Assembly: GCF_021869535.1 (NCBI RefSeq)
Contig: NW_026262712.1
Location: 100,754,140 to 100,818,139 of the forward strand
Direction of reading: 5' to 3'
DNA: 64,000 nt
DNA from: Mytilus californianus
Lineage: Eukaryota > Mollusca > Bivalvia > Mytilida > Mytilidae
Both the position numbers and the translations under genes were made by a program. Under the pieces are notes generated by a model. The model made no database searches. It was not told the DNA's origin and was given only the letters and a program-made list of their open reading frames with translations. Below are positions 22,296 through 33,190 of this stretch, one piece after another. Numbering within the stretch: the stretch's first letter is position 1; each line of letters starts with the position of its first letter.

Positions 22296-22972
22296 CAGTC
22301 AGGGGCATTACTTAAACAAGTAATTTTTTTTAGTTACTTATACAGGTAATTTTTGTTTTTAAAAAATATAAAATTACTCAATACACTTATTTTAAATTTC
22401 AATAGAAGCATAGACTAAATGTAGTTTTGATGAATTTTTACATCATTTTATATCATAAAATGAAGAATTTATTAGATTTTAGAAGAGTATAGAGATAAAG
22501 GGTTACTTTAAAAATAATGACAAAAATATTACTTGAATAAGTTATTTTATACATCTTTGAAAGAATCAGTAATAATACTTATATAAGGAACATATGTACT
22601 TGTTTTGGGTTACAAATTATAAATAACTTCAAGTCTTAATTAATTCACAAGTTTCTATCTATTTATATTTGTCTACCTTCAAGATTTTTGAGGAAAATGA
22701 TATTTTAATAGTCCCAAGAGACCAATCTTTGACCCAAAAGCGTTGATATGAAAGATAAGTGTGTCAGAAAGATTAGATTTTATATTTCATGGGAAACATA
22801 ACCAGGTGACCGTGAAAATTTGTTAACGCTAGTAAAATCTATATAGTTGGACACCTATAAAAATAATATTAGAAAGGTTACTTATAACAGTAATATTTAA
22901 AATAGCCTAGTTTTCAAAATTACGTGTATAGGTAATTTTAAATGGTACTTGTTTAAGTAATGCCCCTGACTG
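22296..22972. mobile_element. 677-bp inverted-repeat element with ATTTA target duplication
   Basis: The ends are perfect 27-nt inverted repeats beginning CAGTCAGGGGCATTACTTAA. They are flanked on both sides by ATTTA (22291-22295 and 22973-22977), a 5-bp target duplication. The interior is AT-rich with several TTACTTATA-like inverted pieces and no transposase frame. It is a non-autonomous DNA transposon whose superfamily I cannot assign. Confidence 0.88.
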
Positions 22973-23681
22973 ATTTAAAGGCATTTTATTTGTTCATTTC
23001 ATTTTAGTTAATCATCATACTTAATGAAACCGTATGTAATGTAAAGAATTAGAATCAAATATTGGCCGTGGAATAAATTTCAATTGTAACTAAAACTTAG
23101 AATTTATTGATTTTGAACAAATAAACAAAATGATGCTTTTTCACTGATGAATGACATGATGTTCATTCATACTCACGACAAACAATGCCTACCATTTCAT
23201 CGTATTTGTTGTGTACATGTCATATGTCTTAACTCTCCGATATTATAAAATAGCCCATAAATTACCAAGACCTATCCATAAATGAATTGCATAATGATAA
23301 CCCCTGTCTTTATGATAAGTACTTGCTAACGCTCGTGCTTTATCATGAAGAAAGGGATTATCTTTCTCTTACATATACTTGTCAACTAATTTTAATCATT
23401 GTATGAATTAATCACTGATTATATAATTTTTAATTATATGATTATGTTTTACTAGGGCTACTTACTATATGCATTGTAATGAGCTCGGGGGACACTTCAA
23501 TACTGAATTGATAGGGGTGACACTGGGGTTCTGTTACCCCACCCTTTTCATATAATTTAGTTTTTAAAAATGTATACCTTTTCATATATTGCGTATGTAA
23601 AAATGTAACCTTTTTCCATATTGGTTGGATTTCGTGTGGAAAGAGAATCACATTCAGGCATAATCGAGAAAATATCACCTT

Positions 23682-24075
23682 GAACGGAAGTTGGGGACCT
23701 TGGGCCTGCTCTGTAGCACGGATTTATTTTTAAATAGGTCCAATGTTAGGATATGCCCTCCTTCCCCGCCCTAACTTTGTAAGTTAGTGACAAAATTTCC
23801 GATGGCAATTCTTTTTTCACCACTAGGTGCAAACGGAAATTGGGGACCTTGGGACTGCTTGACAAAAATTTCCAGGTGGGGTATAGCACGGATTTTTTTT
23901 AAAAAAAGGTCCAAAGTTGGAAAATGACCCCTACGCCACCCTTACTTTGGGAGTTAATAAAACATTTCCTACAGCAATACTTTTTTCACCACTAGATGCA
24001 AACGGAAGTTGCGGACCTTGGACCTGCTTGTTCAAAATTTCCAGGTGGGGTATAGCACGGATTTTTTTTTTAAAT
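23682..24075. repeat. About 150-170-bp tandem repeat, 2.5 copies
   Basis: Units begin at about 23682, 23829 and 23998 with AACGGAAGTTGGGGACCTTG-type sequence. They share TCCAGGTGGGGTATAGCACG and TTCACCACTAGATGCAAACG. The first unit lacks about 20 bp. No coding content. Confidence 0.8.
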
Positions 24076-24488
24076 AACAATTTAGTAATTTCACTGCACA
24101 CAATACTTTAATAACTAAAAATAAATCCTGCGTCTAATCAAAACTAAGTAAAATCCACTGTTACAGAGAGAGCTAATGATTCTCAAAAACAGACTTGTCT
24201 TACAAGAAAATATTAAAGCAAGAACGCAATATTCTATTCTTGAAGTGCAGAAATATTGTTACTTTTTAGGAACTATTTAACATTTAACGAAAATATGGAA
24301 AACTATCGCCTATATAATTTTTGTTTTGTTGAAATAGACTTTTTCACTATTTTGTTCTTTTGGAAAATGTTTTTTGTGCTGTATTTAGACCCCTCTACCA
24401 AGAAATTTGTTTTACATGCACACGTATAAAAATTGCGGTTTTTATCCAACGCAATCATAGGTTTGAACGTTGTTTTCAATTTAGACTT

Positions 24489-24512
24489 GTATATATATAT
24501 ATATATATATAT
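24489..24512. repeat. AT dinucleotide microsatellite
   Basis: About twelve TA units. Confidence 0.9.
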
Positions 24513-24774
24513 GATATATTCGAAATTATCAGACTATTGTCCGAAATCTTCATGTAATATCTGCTACTTAATATTAAGCAAACATTCATTCAGGGGGAAA
24601 ACATAAGAAGCTTATAATGTAAGCGGTTTTTTAAATCTTATGTGAAGTTTATAGGGCCACGATTGAAAGCTGGTTGATTAACAATTTAAAATCAAATGTT
24701 GCGCCTTAATATATCTACCGAAAATTTGTGTAAATCATGAGGAAGTAGTCGCAGTGAGCGAAATGCGCTCAAAG

Positions 24775-24885
24775 TGAAGCTCATTGTTGAAGGCCGCACG
24801 GTGACCTATAGTTGTTTACTTCAATGTCCTTTGGTCTCTGGTGGAGAGTTGTCTCCTTGGCTATCATACCGCATCTTCTTTTTTT
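24775..24885 (+). repeat. Interspersed repeat, family R1 (3' part)
   Basis: Reads TCATTGTTGAAGGCCGCACG through to the CATACCGCATCTTC tail. It is 5'-truncated. Confidence 0.75.
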
Positions 24886-25289
24886 TACATGTATATAAAA
24901 ACGCCTTTGAAACAGAATTCATAGTTTTTAAAACTGACTCAATCACTGATATTCTGAATACTTAAGCATATCGAATGGTCAATCTATGTGTAGGATTAAA
25001 GGATAGAAAGTGTGACGAGAACAATAATACAAACGCTCTGACTGTAATACAAAACCCTTCAAAGAAATATGACCTTGAGTTTAAAACTGCGAATTAAATT
25101 ACATAAAGCTTAAAAGCTATAACCTCGGATCGCTCTATTTGTTGGACAAATTCAATCAATTTTTTTGCCTATTGATAATACTTGAACTGTTAAATATCCA
25201 TTTAAATCATTGACTTAGTGACATAGGTTATAAATGTTAATTTTTCTGCTTAGGAGGTTTTATTAAGAAGTGCTTACTAGTATTATATG

Positions 25290-25435
25290 TCATTTCGGGG
25301 CCTTTTATAGCTGACTGTGCGTTATGGGCTTTGCTCATTGTTGAAGGCCGTACGGTGACCATTAGTTGTTAATTTCTGTGTCATTTGGTCTCTTGTGGAG
25401 AGTTGTCTCATTGGCAATCATACCACATCTTCTTT
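25290..25435 (+). repeat. Interspersed repeat, family R1 (3' part)
   Basis: Contains TATAGCTGACTGTGCG, TTGTTGAAGGCCGTACGG and the full CATTGGCAATCATACCACAT tail. Confidence 0.8.
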
Positions 25436-26284
25436 CTTATATTGAACTTGAATATTTTGGTCATTGCACATTGCATACTATTCACATTATTCAAGCTCTC
25501 CGGCTTCGAAAATAGGGTCCCGGTTGATGGCCATTTTTTAGTGACATTGAATTTAAATTTTGATCAAATGTATCTAATCACATTTGTTCAATGTTTCGTT
25601 TTCTAGTAGACATTGAAGACTTGGTTTTACATTAATTTTGAGTTGTTAGAAAATCTGCTTATCAACTTCCTGATCATGATTTACTGACTTTGGATTGTCT
25701 ACGTTTTGTTTCTTATTTCTATGTTTTATGTAAGACACAGAATTGCCAGTTTTTTTAAAAATCAGTCAATCTAGAAAAATTTCAAAACTTGGCAGAAAAA
25801 ACCCGCCGCCCTAACCATTTTTTTTTAAGTTACCCTCGTCCTGGTTTTTAAATGGTAGGTCTTTCGTTTCTGCGTGTTTTTACTGATATTATTAAAACAA
25901 GTAATAGCTTTTCTAAAAAGCTTGCCGTTTTTTATCTTGTATGAGTGACTTGTTAAAGACCATTGGTGCTTTGAATTTCATTATGTTAAAATCTATATGC
26001 ATATATCTCATTCGAAATGATATTGTAAAACTTTATCCTGCACTGTAAGGAATTCGTGGGATTTTTTTTAATAAGCTTTGAAAATTTGGCATCAGTCTTT
26101 TGACCCTCAAGAAATAAGCCATAGGCAAAGCGTATGTTGATGACACGCCTAAGATTAATTTATCAGTCGCAGAGAAGTTTTAAATCTTTATATTTTTAAT
26201 TGTATGTAAACTATAATTGTTCAGCAATCTTTCGTATGAATAAAACGATTGAGTGTTCGAGCGATATTTGAAACATCGAATGCA

Positions 26285-26630
26285 TAGACCGTCTTTTTGG
26301 TTTCATGGTAGTGTGTTCGTCTCGAGTGCGGGGTGTCATGGGTTCGAACCCCAACCAGATCAAACCAAAGACTTTAAAATTGGTATTTGCTGCTTCTCCG
26401 CCAAGCACGCGGCATATAGGAGTAAAAGCAAAAACTGGCCATCTCGGAGTCAGAATACGGTGACGTGTCTTCCTGTGGACTGTTATCTGTGAACTACCGG
26501 TTCAGCATGTAATTCTAGTATAAAGCAGGGTTAATATTCGTATTACATTAACTTGTTCTCGTCCTGAATATGCATTTAATTTGCCACTGGACGTTAAACA
26601 GCCATCCGTCATCATCATTATCACCAAATG
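26285..26630 (+). mobile_element. tRNA-derived SINE
   Basis: The head has a pol III A-box-like ATGGTAGTGTGTTCG and a B-box GGGTTCGAACCCC (about 26339-26352) but not a foldable intact tRNA. The body contains CAAACCAAAGAC and TTGCTGCTTCTCCGC. The tail has AATATGCATTTAA, GCCACTGGACGTTAA and an ATCATCATTATCA run. I recognise the arrangement as a common bivalve SINE type. Confidence 0.82.
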
Positions 26631-28324
26631 TGTCATTTGAGACTTGTTATTGATTTTTCTGCCATGAAATTATATTCGACCAATAGGTATATACTTGACT
26701 TTTCAGATTTTCTTCATATGTGCTTTTACTGAAAATTATTACAAATGTTTCCTTCCCTATTGAGAACATGTATTGACTTTGTGATAAAATACAATGAAAC
26801 AATGTTCTCCTTGTGCTGTTTTCGAGTCACATTAAGGGCACCCAAAACTGGTCAATTTCATTGTCTCAACTCACATTGCCAAGGTGAATTTGAAGAAAAC
26901 TTTGACATATCATTCAATCAATTGCAGAAATACAAGAAAAATTAAAAGGGAGGCAAATTGTTATGTTACATTAATAGATATATTTTCACCTTTCTAGGCA
27001 AACTTAATCAACATAATATGTACCAAACTGTGTGTTCCAAGGACATGTATAAACAATGTTTACCGTCAAATTTTATACATTTGATATTTTCAACCTTTGG
27101 ATTCCATTGGTTATCAGAAAGATAAGCCATTTCTAATTTGTTCAATGAACCAGCATTCCTGACGAAAGTAAATCCGGAAATGCTCTTCTAACGCATAAGA
27201 TTTATAAAGTGCTGTTTTCAATTTTTTTTTCATTTTTCAATCCAAAGTTCATCTTTATAATGGACTTTTAATTGCCCTTTTATTTAACAAGAATATAATT
27301 ATCGCATGCTCACTTTAACATGGTAATATATGTTCTGATGCCTTGTCACTTATTCACATAGTTGTGTATGTAACTACACTATATGTACATGTTGAATCTG
27401 CTTCTGTTTATAAAATTTCCTTCTTATTGCTTTGCATCACGGTGCGAAGCTATTAGTATCATATTACGATGTTCACGCCATCTTGAAATTATTCCGTAAC
27501 ACATATCGGTTCTCATTGGTTGCCTTATGGTGTGGAAAAAGATCCCCTATTGACTAGAATGAGATATAGAATTGGGAACATGTCCCGGACAGGAGAAGAT
27601 GTTAAATACGGCCAAAATTCACGTATTGGTATTATAGATTCGATCTGATACACCAATACAATGGTACCCGCGAATTGTGCATTAGAATGGTTGTGAGAAT
27701 GATCTGGAATATTTAGGAGACATTTAATATCAATTTAATAAAATGGCTGCGTAGGAAAACATGCATTACGATAGCCATTTGCAAATAAATACTGCGTCAA
27801 AAATGAATAAAGACGGGCTTAAAATACCACATTAAAACGTGGTATGCTTGTATTTTACTTTTTAATTGTATACAAATAAAATTAAACTTGAGAACTAATA
27901 TTTCAAATAAAGCGTTCTTTTGATGTCAATTTCATAAATATCTCTGCATCAACCTAAAGCATCATTTGCATGATAGTTTACACAATTTTGAATTTCTTCA
28001 GAACAGTGGAGGAACAGTTTGACAATTTTGACACACAAAACCAAAAGATTTATGCGAGTATTTGAAATGAAATAAGCATAACATGACAAAAATAATTAAA
28101 CCAACCATTGTTATAACCGAAGAGTTTTTGTCATTCATAGTAAAATCATTCTGGGTGTCAATTTAATAAATTTATCCAATCATGTTTTACCACGTCAAAG
28201 TTAATGGCTCACAACATTTGATTTTTCTCTCATTTTATTTTTGAAAATACTTGATCAATTTAAGTGTTTGTTATTCGGAATTTATACGTAATTAGCTTTG
28301 GAACATTAAAACAGTTAATAGATA

Positions 28325-28455
28325 TAAGAAGATGTGGTATGAGTGCCAATGAGACAACTCTCCATCCAAGTCAAAATTTATAAAAGTAAACCATTATAGG
28401 TCAAAATACGGTCTTCAAAACGGAGCCTTGGCTCACACCGAACAGCAAGCTATCC
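28325..28455 (-). repeat. Interspersed repeat, family R1 (reverse, partial)
   Basis: Reads AGATGTGGTATGAGTGCCAA, GAGACAACTCTCC, then CGGTCTTCAAAACGGAG. It closely resembles the B-only insertion at 54362-54768 but is truncated. Confidence 0.8.
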
Positions 28456-29628
28456 TTCTTTGAGTGTTACCTGGATTTAAATCTTAGTGATTTATAAATA
28501 GAACAAAAGTAATCAAGTTTGACAAACAGGTAATGTGAAGGTGAAAAACTGGTTAGGCAGCTTAATTTAGAAACACTAGTCTGAGATAGGGTGTTGTCAG
28601 TGTAACACCTGGACAGTGTTGAAGTCAGATGTTGAGAACTGACTGGAACTTGGAGTTGGAGTTTGACTATTTTCAGGGCAGATATTATATCAGGAATGAT
28701 CAGTTCAGGAGAATTCATTAATATTTTGTCAGGACAATAAAGAACTCCCAGGTAGGTTTTGTCACACAAACACACCATGCCCGCCCTTATGTCTTTTGTT
28801 TCAAATATTCGCACGGGATATCATATTTTGTTTGTCATATTGTAATTATGGCGTGCACGGTTTCCAAATAATTATGTTTTGGTGGTTTTATTCGGGATTA
28901 AATCGGTCTGTTACTTAAAATTGTGTTTTGTTTCTTTCCCTTGGGACTTGTTGAGTTATGGAAGTATTTTTTACCATTAAAAGAAAGGAGTGATAAGTAA
29001 AATGAGACAATTTCCTATATATAAAGTTGAATCTCAGATAAGGATAAATATATACTGTGTGTATTGTTAACGTTTGATAGTTTAAATGGAACAGATAGTT
29101 TTCAAGTAATAAGTATTACTACAACCTGAATGTCTGTGTGGTTAAATAGTCCGTCAGTGAATTTGTTTCGGGACAATTACAACTTGTTTGACAGTTTGTC
29201 CCAGAGACTGAAATATTTAACGTTATGTTGTCAAAGTATTGGTTTTTCAACATTTTTCAAGTTGACAGACAATAAATTTGAACAGTATAATAATTCGGAT
29301 CAAACGAGAACAACCTTTGAGATTTCTGGATTGATATAGACTTGTGATTTATGGACTGTGAAGGACTAATTTATATATTTACTTTTAATTTAACTTTTAG
29401 TTATGTGTATTTAGTTGCGTGTATTTATCATTGCCTATGTGAGATAGAAGAGAGGTCGCCGAGAGGTTGTTTCATATGTGTATATTTATGTTTTGTGTTT
29501 GTCTTGTGGTTGTGGAATTATTAAATGCAAATTTTTATTTAGTTTTGTTTGACGCCAAATTGACATTTCTATTTGATTGTCCCCCTTACTTAAAGAACCC
29601 AGACGTGAAATTTTCATTTCTTTACATT

Positions 29629-29646
29629 TGGCATCCTCGGCGGGAT
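29629..29646 (+). promoter_or_regulatory. Putative retroelement primer-binding site
   Basis: TGGCATCCTCGGCGGGAT lies 26 bp before the gag start. It is complementary to a tRNA-like 3' end (T-stem, acceptor strand, then CCA). A preceding TTACA could be the end of a 5' LTR. The LTR start, somewhere in about 28460-29000, could not be fixed and no 3' LTR was found. Confidence 0.45.
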
Positions 29647-29671
29647 ATGTCAGTAGGGTTTATACTATTGA

Positions 29672-30877
29672 ATGAAGTTCAACTTTGTCATGGATATGCC
29701 TAAGTGGATGTCCGAGTTAGTAGAAACAGGAGGGTCTGTTACAGATTGTCTGACCCTGTGGAAGGAAATACAAGCGACGGAGCGCGAAGAACGTGCAGCA
29801 GCGCGTGATTTGAAACGTGCAGGGATGGAAAGAGAAATACACATGCGTGAACTTGAGATAAAGGAGAAAGAGATAGCGGTGCAACAAACTCTAGGTGTTG
29901 TAGCACCTGTTACTAGCAAAGGAAATCAGAAATATAGTAAGTTACCAAAATTAATTGAAGGTCAAGACCCAGATGTTTTCTGAAGTCTTTTGAGAAACTA
30001 GCAGCCTTGCATAAATGGGCAAAGTCTGAATGGCCAGTTCGTATTGTGCCATTATTGAGTGGTAAGGCATTAGAGGCATACTCTCGTTTAAGTCATGCTG
30101 ATGGTGGTAATTATGACAAGATTAAAGATGCAATTCTAAAAAGGTATGAGTTAACTGCAGAAGCCTACAGGGAAAAATTTCGGTCTGCTATTCAGGAAAA
30201 AGACGAGTCATTTAGAGAATTCAGGGTTAAGCTAGAGAGGTATTTAGCACATTGGAATGGACGTGAGAGTGTTGGTAACAGTTATAAAAAAACTATTGGA
30301 TTTGATGTTGCGTGAGCAATTACTCCAAACTTGTAGTAAGGATTTAAGGCTTTGGGTTAATGAACACAAGCCTAAATCTGCTCATGAAGTTGTTGATTTA
30401 ACTAAATCCTATTAAGTGGTTCAAAAGACTGAGAGTCTTGTATCAGATGGTGCTTTCAAGATGAAACCACAATCAGGTAATAATGGTGGTCAAACCAGAA
30501 GCTTACAGAAGGATCTAGGAAAGAGTAAGGATTTCAGAAAACAGTTCATGGCTCAGAGTTACAGTAAACCTAAAACTTGTTACATTTGTCTTAAACAAGG
30601 ACATTTGAGTTATGATTGCACTGAAAAGAAAGGTACGGAAAAAGGTAAGAAAGGTAGCTTTGGACTTTGTGTAGATAAAGATAAAGTTTTAGAGTGTGTA
30701 CAAAGGAAGGATGTTGATGAAAGTAACGTTGTGAAACTATCAGGGATAGCTGTAAATGCAAATTTTGAAGAAAGTAAGGGTCCTGGTTTAGAAATTGTAA
30801 AAGGTACAGTTGAAGGTAAGCCAGTATCAGTTTTACGAGACACCGGCAGTTCCAGAGTTTTTGTACATGGTAGATGA
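29672..30877 (+). pseudogene. LTR-retroelement gag with start of protease, decayed
   Basis: Three frames combine into one gag-type protein. The first holds a charged N-terminal helix (MPKWMSELVETG, then ERAAARDLKRAG) and KLPKLIEGQDPDVF. The second is a capsid-like stretch with ILKRYELTAEAYREKF, a pattern of Ty3/gypsy-type gag. The third has a CCHC zinc knuckle CYICLKQGHLSYDC and the protease start VLRDTGSS. Lesions are a frameshift near 29981, another near 30290 and an in-frame TAA near 30413. The frame stops soon after the DTG motif and no pol follows. This is an old retroelement fragment, not a host gene. Confidence 0.85.
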
Positions 30878-31436
30878 TAAAAATGACGAAATAAAAGTTT
30901 AATTCCGTCGGTAACCATTCTGATTAAAAGTTATTTCAAAACACAATCGTTCATTTAAAGACAAAAAATCCGCTAAACTATGCAATTCATATTGTCTTAT
31001 TGGCATCATTAAAACGGAGAATTGCATTAGCTTCTAGGTACACTAATATTCAATCTTTTTTAGATATCGAAAAGAGAAAAGAAAAACATCATTGTTATGC
31101 AAAATATAAACGTCCATCTATACGATTTCCCTCAAATTTCTCTCATTGTCCTTAGTATGATATAATTTCCCGAAATCCTAATTATTTTTCAAATAAAAGG
31201 TTTTGAACACGCTGTTTTTAATATTTTTTTAATTAAAAAAGTGGCTGTTTATCTTTTGTGCATATTTATTTTGTTGGATGGGGAAGGGGTAGGGGACTTA
31301 CCAATTATGGTCGGTCTGGCTGCATAGATAAACTGAGATATTATAACCGGAAGTTGTCACTGCACTGCTTGTCTTATAAAGAAGGAAATGATGACATTTG
31401 TATATACCATATTTCTTTTTTATTCATCTGAACTAA
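30878..31436. other. Intergenic DNA after the gag fragment; nothing recognised
   Basis: AT-rich, without open frames, LTR-like ends or a recognised repeat. Confidence 0.5.
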
Positions 31437-31525
31437 GTTGGATGAGTGGTCTAGGGCGCTGGACACATGCAGGCGGAGTTGCTACGATATCACAGAAACT
31501 AGGGTTCAAATCCCGCTGAGGGAAG
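31437..31525 (+). repeat. tRNA-like SINE head
   Basis: Contains GGATGAGTGGTCTAGGGCGC and a B-box-like GGGTTCAAATCCC, like a Leu/Ser-type tRNA gene. The region between does not make a proper anticodon arm and CCGCTGAGGG continues into repeat DNA. It is best read as the head of a tRNA-derived SINE. Confidence 0.6.
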
Positions 31526-31624
31526 AACAAATTGTTTTGAGGAAAATTTTGAACATTGCAATCTAACATTGTTGGACTAAATTTCGGACGTATGAAATTT
31601 ATAAGCTCTTTTTTTCTATTTTTT

Positions 31625-31960
31625 ACAGCACTGGGTCGATAACTCTGCTGGTGGACTATCCGTCCCCGAGGGTATCATCAGCCTAGTAGTCAGTACTTCG
31701 GTACTGACATGATTTATAAAAACATTTCTGAAATTGTCAGTGAATAAAATTTGAAATTATTAAAAACCAAGGTTTCAACTCCCTCAGGCAAAGTTTACCT
31801 TAGTTGAATTTGGCTATTTTATGTCTTTTTTGATAATATAGCTCATCAACATTTCGGTTCTTATACATCCTTGGCTTTCAAATATTCGGCTTTGAGCGTT
31901 CCTGATGACGGTAAATCCAGAAAAGTGCTTCGGACGCATGAAATTTATCACATGTTGTTG
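31625..31960 (+). repeat. Interspersed repeat, family R3
   Basis: Starts with CACTGGGTCGATAACTCTGC and GTCCCCGAGGGTATCATCAG, continues with GTCAGTACTTCGGTACTGAC and ends near GACGCATGAAATTTAT. I recognise the first half as a very abundant mussel repeat. Related pieces with a GATGAGTCTTnTGTAGACGA core lie at 32281-32405, 38870-39040, 45880-46060 (reverse), 51870-52020 (reverse) and 58494-58605. Confidence 0.75.
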
Positions 31961-32280
31961 TCGTGTTTTTAGTCGAATTATATATATAGTATGGTGTTAG
32001 CCCTGTGTTTTTGTATGTCTTTATTTCAGCTTATTTTTGCCATATACAGCATCAAAACAGACAGTAACAGTAAAACATTAGCATTAACGGACAATAAATA
32101 ATCGACTAGTTTTTGTCATATTACCATTTTTGTATATCTATATTGCTGATAGACTTTGCCTTTATCTATCTCATGTGCAATCTATCTCCAACAAAAGTTT
32201 TTAAAAAGGTCACATGAAGACGTATTCAAATGAGGTTGAATTATTTACTTGCAAGCCAATAATAATTTATCGATGATTTT

Positions 32281-32410
32281 GAACTTATTTTGGTGGCACA
32301 ACTTTTCGGAACTGTTCGATGTTTAATGCTCTTCAAATTCGTATTCGGTCTGCCCTTTAACTGTTTCGGGCACTACTAACGTGATTGATGAGTCTTATGT
32401 AGGATTATAA
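32281..32410 (+). repeat. Interspersed repeat, family R3 (fragment)
   Basis: Reads TGGCACAACTTTTCGGAACT, AATGCTCTTCAAATTCG and TGATGAGTCTTATGTAGG, the R3 3' order. It joins a family P tail directly. Confidence 0.7.
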
Positions 32411-32424
32411 GGCTTGTATCTTAG

Positions 32425-32650
32425 AACGATGGGTGCAACATGTGGAGCAGGATCTGCTTACCCTTCCGGAGCACCTGAGATCACCCCCAGTTTTTGGTGG
32501 GGTTCGTGTTGCTTAGTCTTTAGTATTCTATGTTGTGTCATCTGTACTATTATTTGTCTGTTTGTCTTTTTTTTTTTGGCCATGGCCTTGTCAGTTTGTT
32601 TTCGATCTATGAGTTTGACTGTCCCTCTGGTATCTTTCGTCCCTCTTTTA
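32425..32650 (+). repeat. RT-element 3' tail repeat (family P)
   Basis: Nearly identical to the tail at 34515-34735: GGTGCAACATGTGGAGCAGG, CCGGAGCACCTGAGATCACC, TGGTGGGGTTCGTGTTGCTT and CCCTCTGGTATCTTTCGTCC. No coding part precedes it, so it is a 5'-truncated copy. Confidence 0.85.
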
Positions 32651-32919
32651 GACTTATGTAAGTGTTTAAAACAAAACGAAATCATGTTTAAAAGTGTTTG
32701 TGTAATCCTAGCTCATACTCCTTTAATTGTGTTGTGTTAGTTTCAGAGTAGTTGATGAATTGAAGCAAATTATTTGTACACTGTTTTGTTTTCTATAAAA
32801 GGCCAAAACAGATTCAGATATATTTAAATTACATACTCCCTTATGTGTAAAACGCACTTTTTAGCTACTTTGACCTTTTAGGAAACGAGAACAGGAAACT
32901 TCATTTTCTATAAAACTAC

Positions 32920-33010
32920 AAACTGGGCAACACGAACCCGACAAACACTTAGGGTGATATCGAGTGCTTCAGAAGGGTAAGCGGATTCTGCTCCACATGT
33001 TGCACCCGTA
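32920..33010 (-). repeat. RT-element 3' tail repeat (family P), reverse fragment
   Basis: The reverse of the tail head, ending in CTGCTCCACATGTTGCACCC. It lies 100 bp past the stop codon of the Ig receptor, so the receptor's 3' UTR may end in or before it. Confidence 0.75.
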
Positions 33011-33109
33011 AAAGTTTCAGAGAGAACATCACGATAAAAAATGAATAAAATGTGCTTTGTTCATGTGCAATTCAATAAATAAATGTTCCTGATATAATTC
33101 TTTAAGTCT

Positions 33110-33190
33110 TTAAATGTCTTCGTTTAAGGTATCAATGTCTTCATAGAAATGGGAAGACTTGCGTGCGTCTGTAGTTCCTGAATAGTCGTA
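33110..33190 (-). CDS. Ig receptor exon 8, C-terminus with YEDI motif and stop
   Basis: Starts in phase 0 after TGTTTTACAG and ends at TAA 33112..33110. It encodes YDYSGTTDARKSSHFYEDI and DTLNEDI. YEDI resembles the pYEEI pattern bound by Src-family SH2 domains. The residue two before each YxxL/I tyrosine is His, so neither is a canonical ITIM. YSNL and YEDI are too far apart (21 residues) for a standard ITAM. Confidence 0.85.
   Translation of the reverse strand, partial: YDYSGTTDARKSSHFYEDIDTLNEDI

Larger units (their letters stand above)
24886..28324. other. Intergenic DNA with repeats, no host gene recognised
   Basis: Apart from the R1 piece at 25290-25435 and the SINE at 26285-26630, I see AT-rich DNA, a GCCGCCCTAACC repeat fragment near 25805 and an R3-like fragment near 27130-27215 (CTGACGAAAGTAAATCC). 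No splice-bounded frame was supported. Confidence 0.5.

Noticed and set aside
26285..26365. Possible tRNA gene (A-box and GGGTTCGAACCCC)
   Set aside because: No complete cloverleaf; it is followed by a known-style SINE body and tail, so it is a SINE head.
28467..28814. 115-codon minus-strand ORF
   Set aside because: No recognisable domain; it lies where the 5' LTR of the gag fragment may be, opposite in strand to it.
29672..30877. Domesticated gag host gene
   Set aside because: Two frameshifts and a nonsense codon break the frame and no splice model restores it.
31437..31525. Possible Leu/Ser tRNA gene
   Set aside because: The anticodon arm does not form and the sequence runs into repeat DNA.
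32414..32740. 108-codon ORF with a hydrophobic stretch
   Set aside because: A translation of the family P repeat tail; similar frames occur wherever that repeat occurs.
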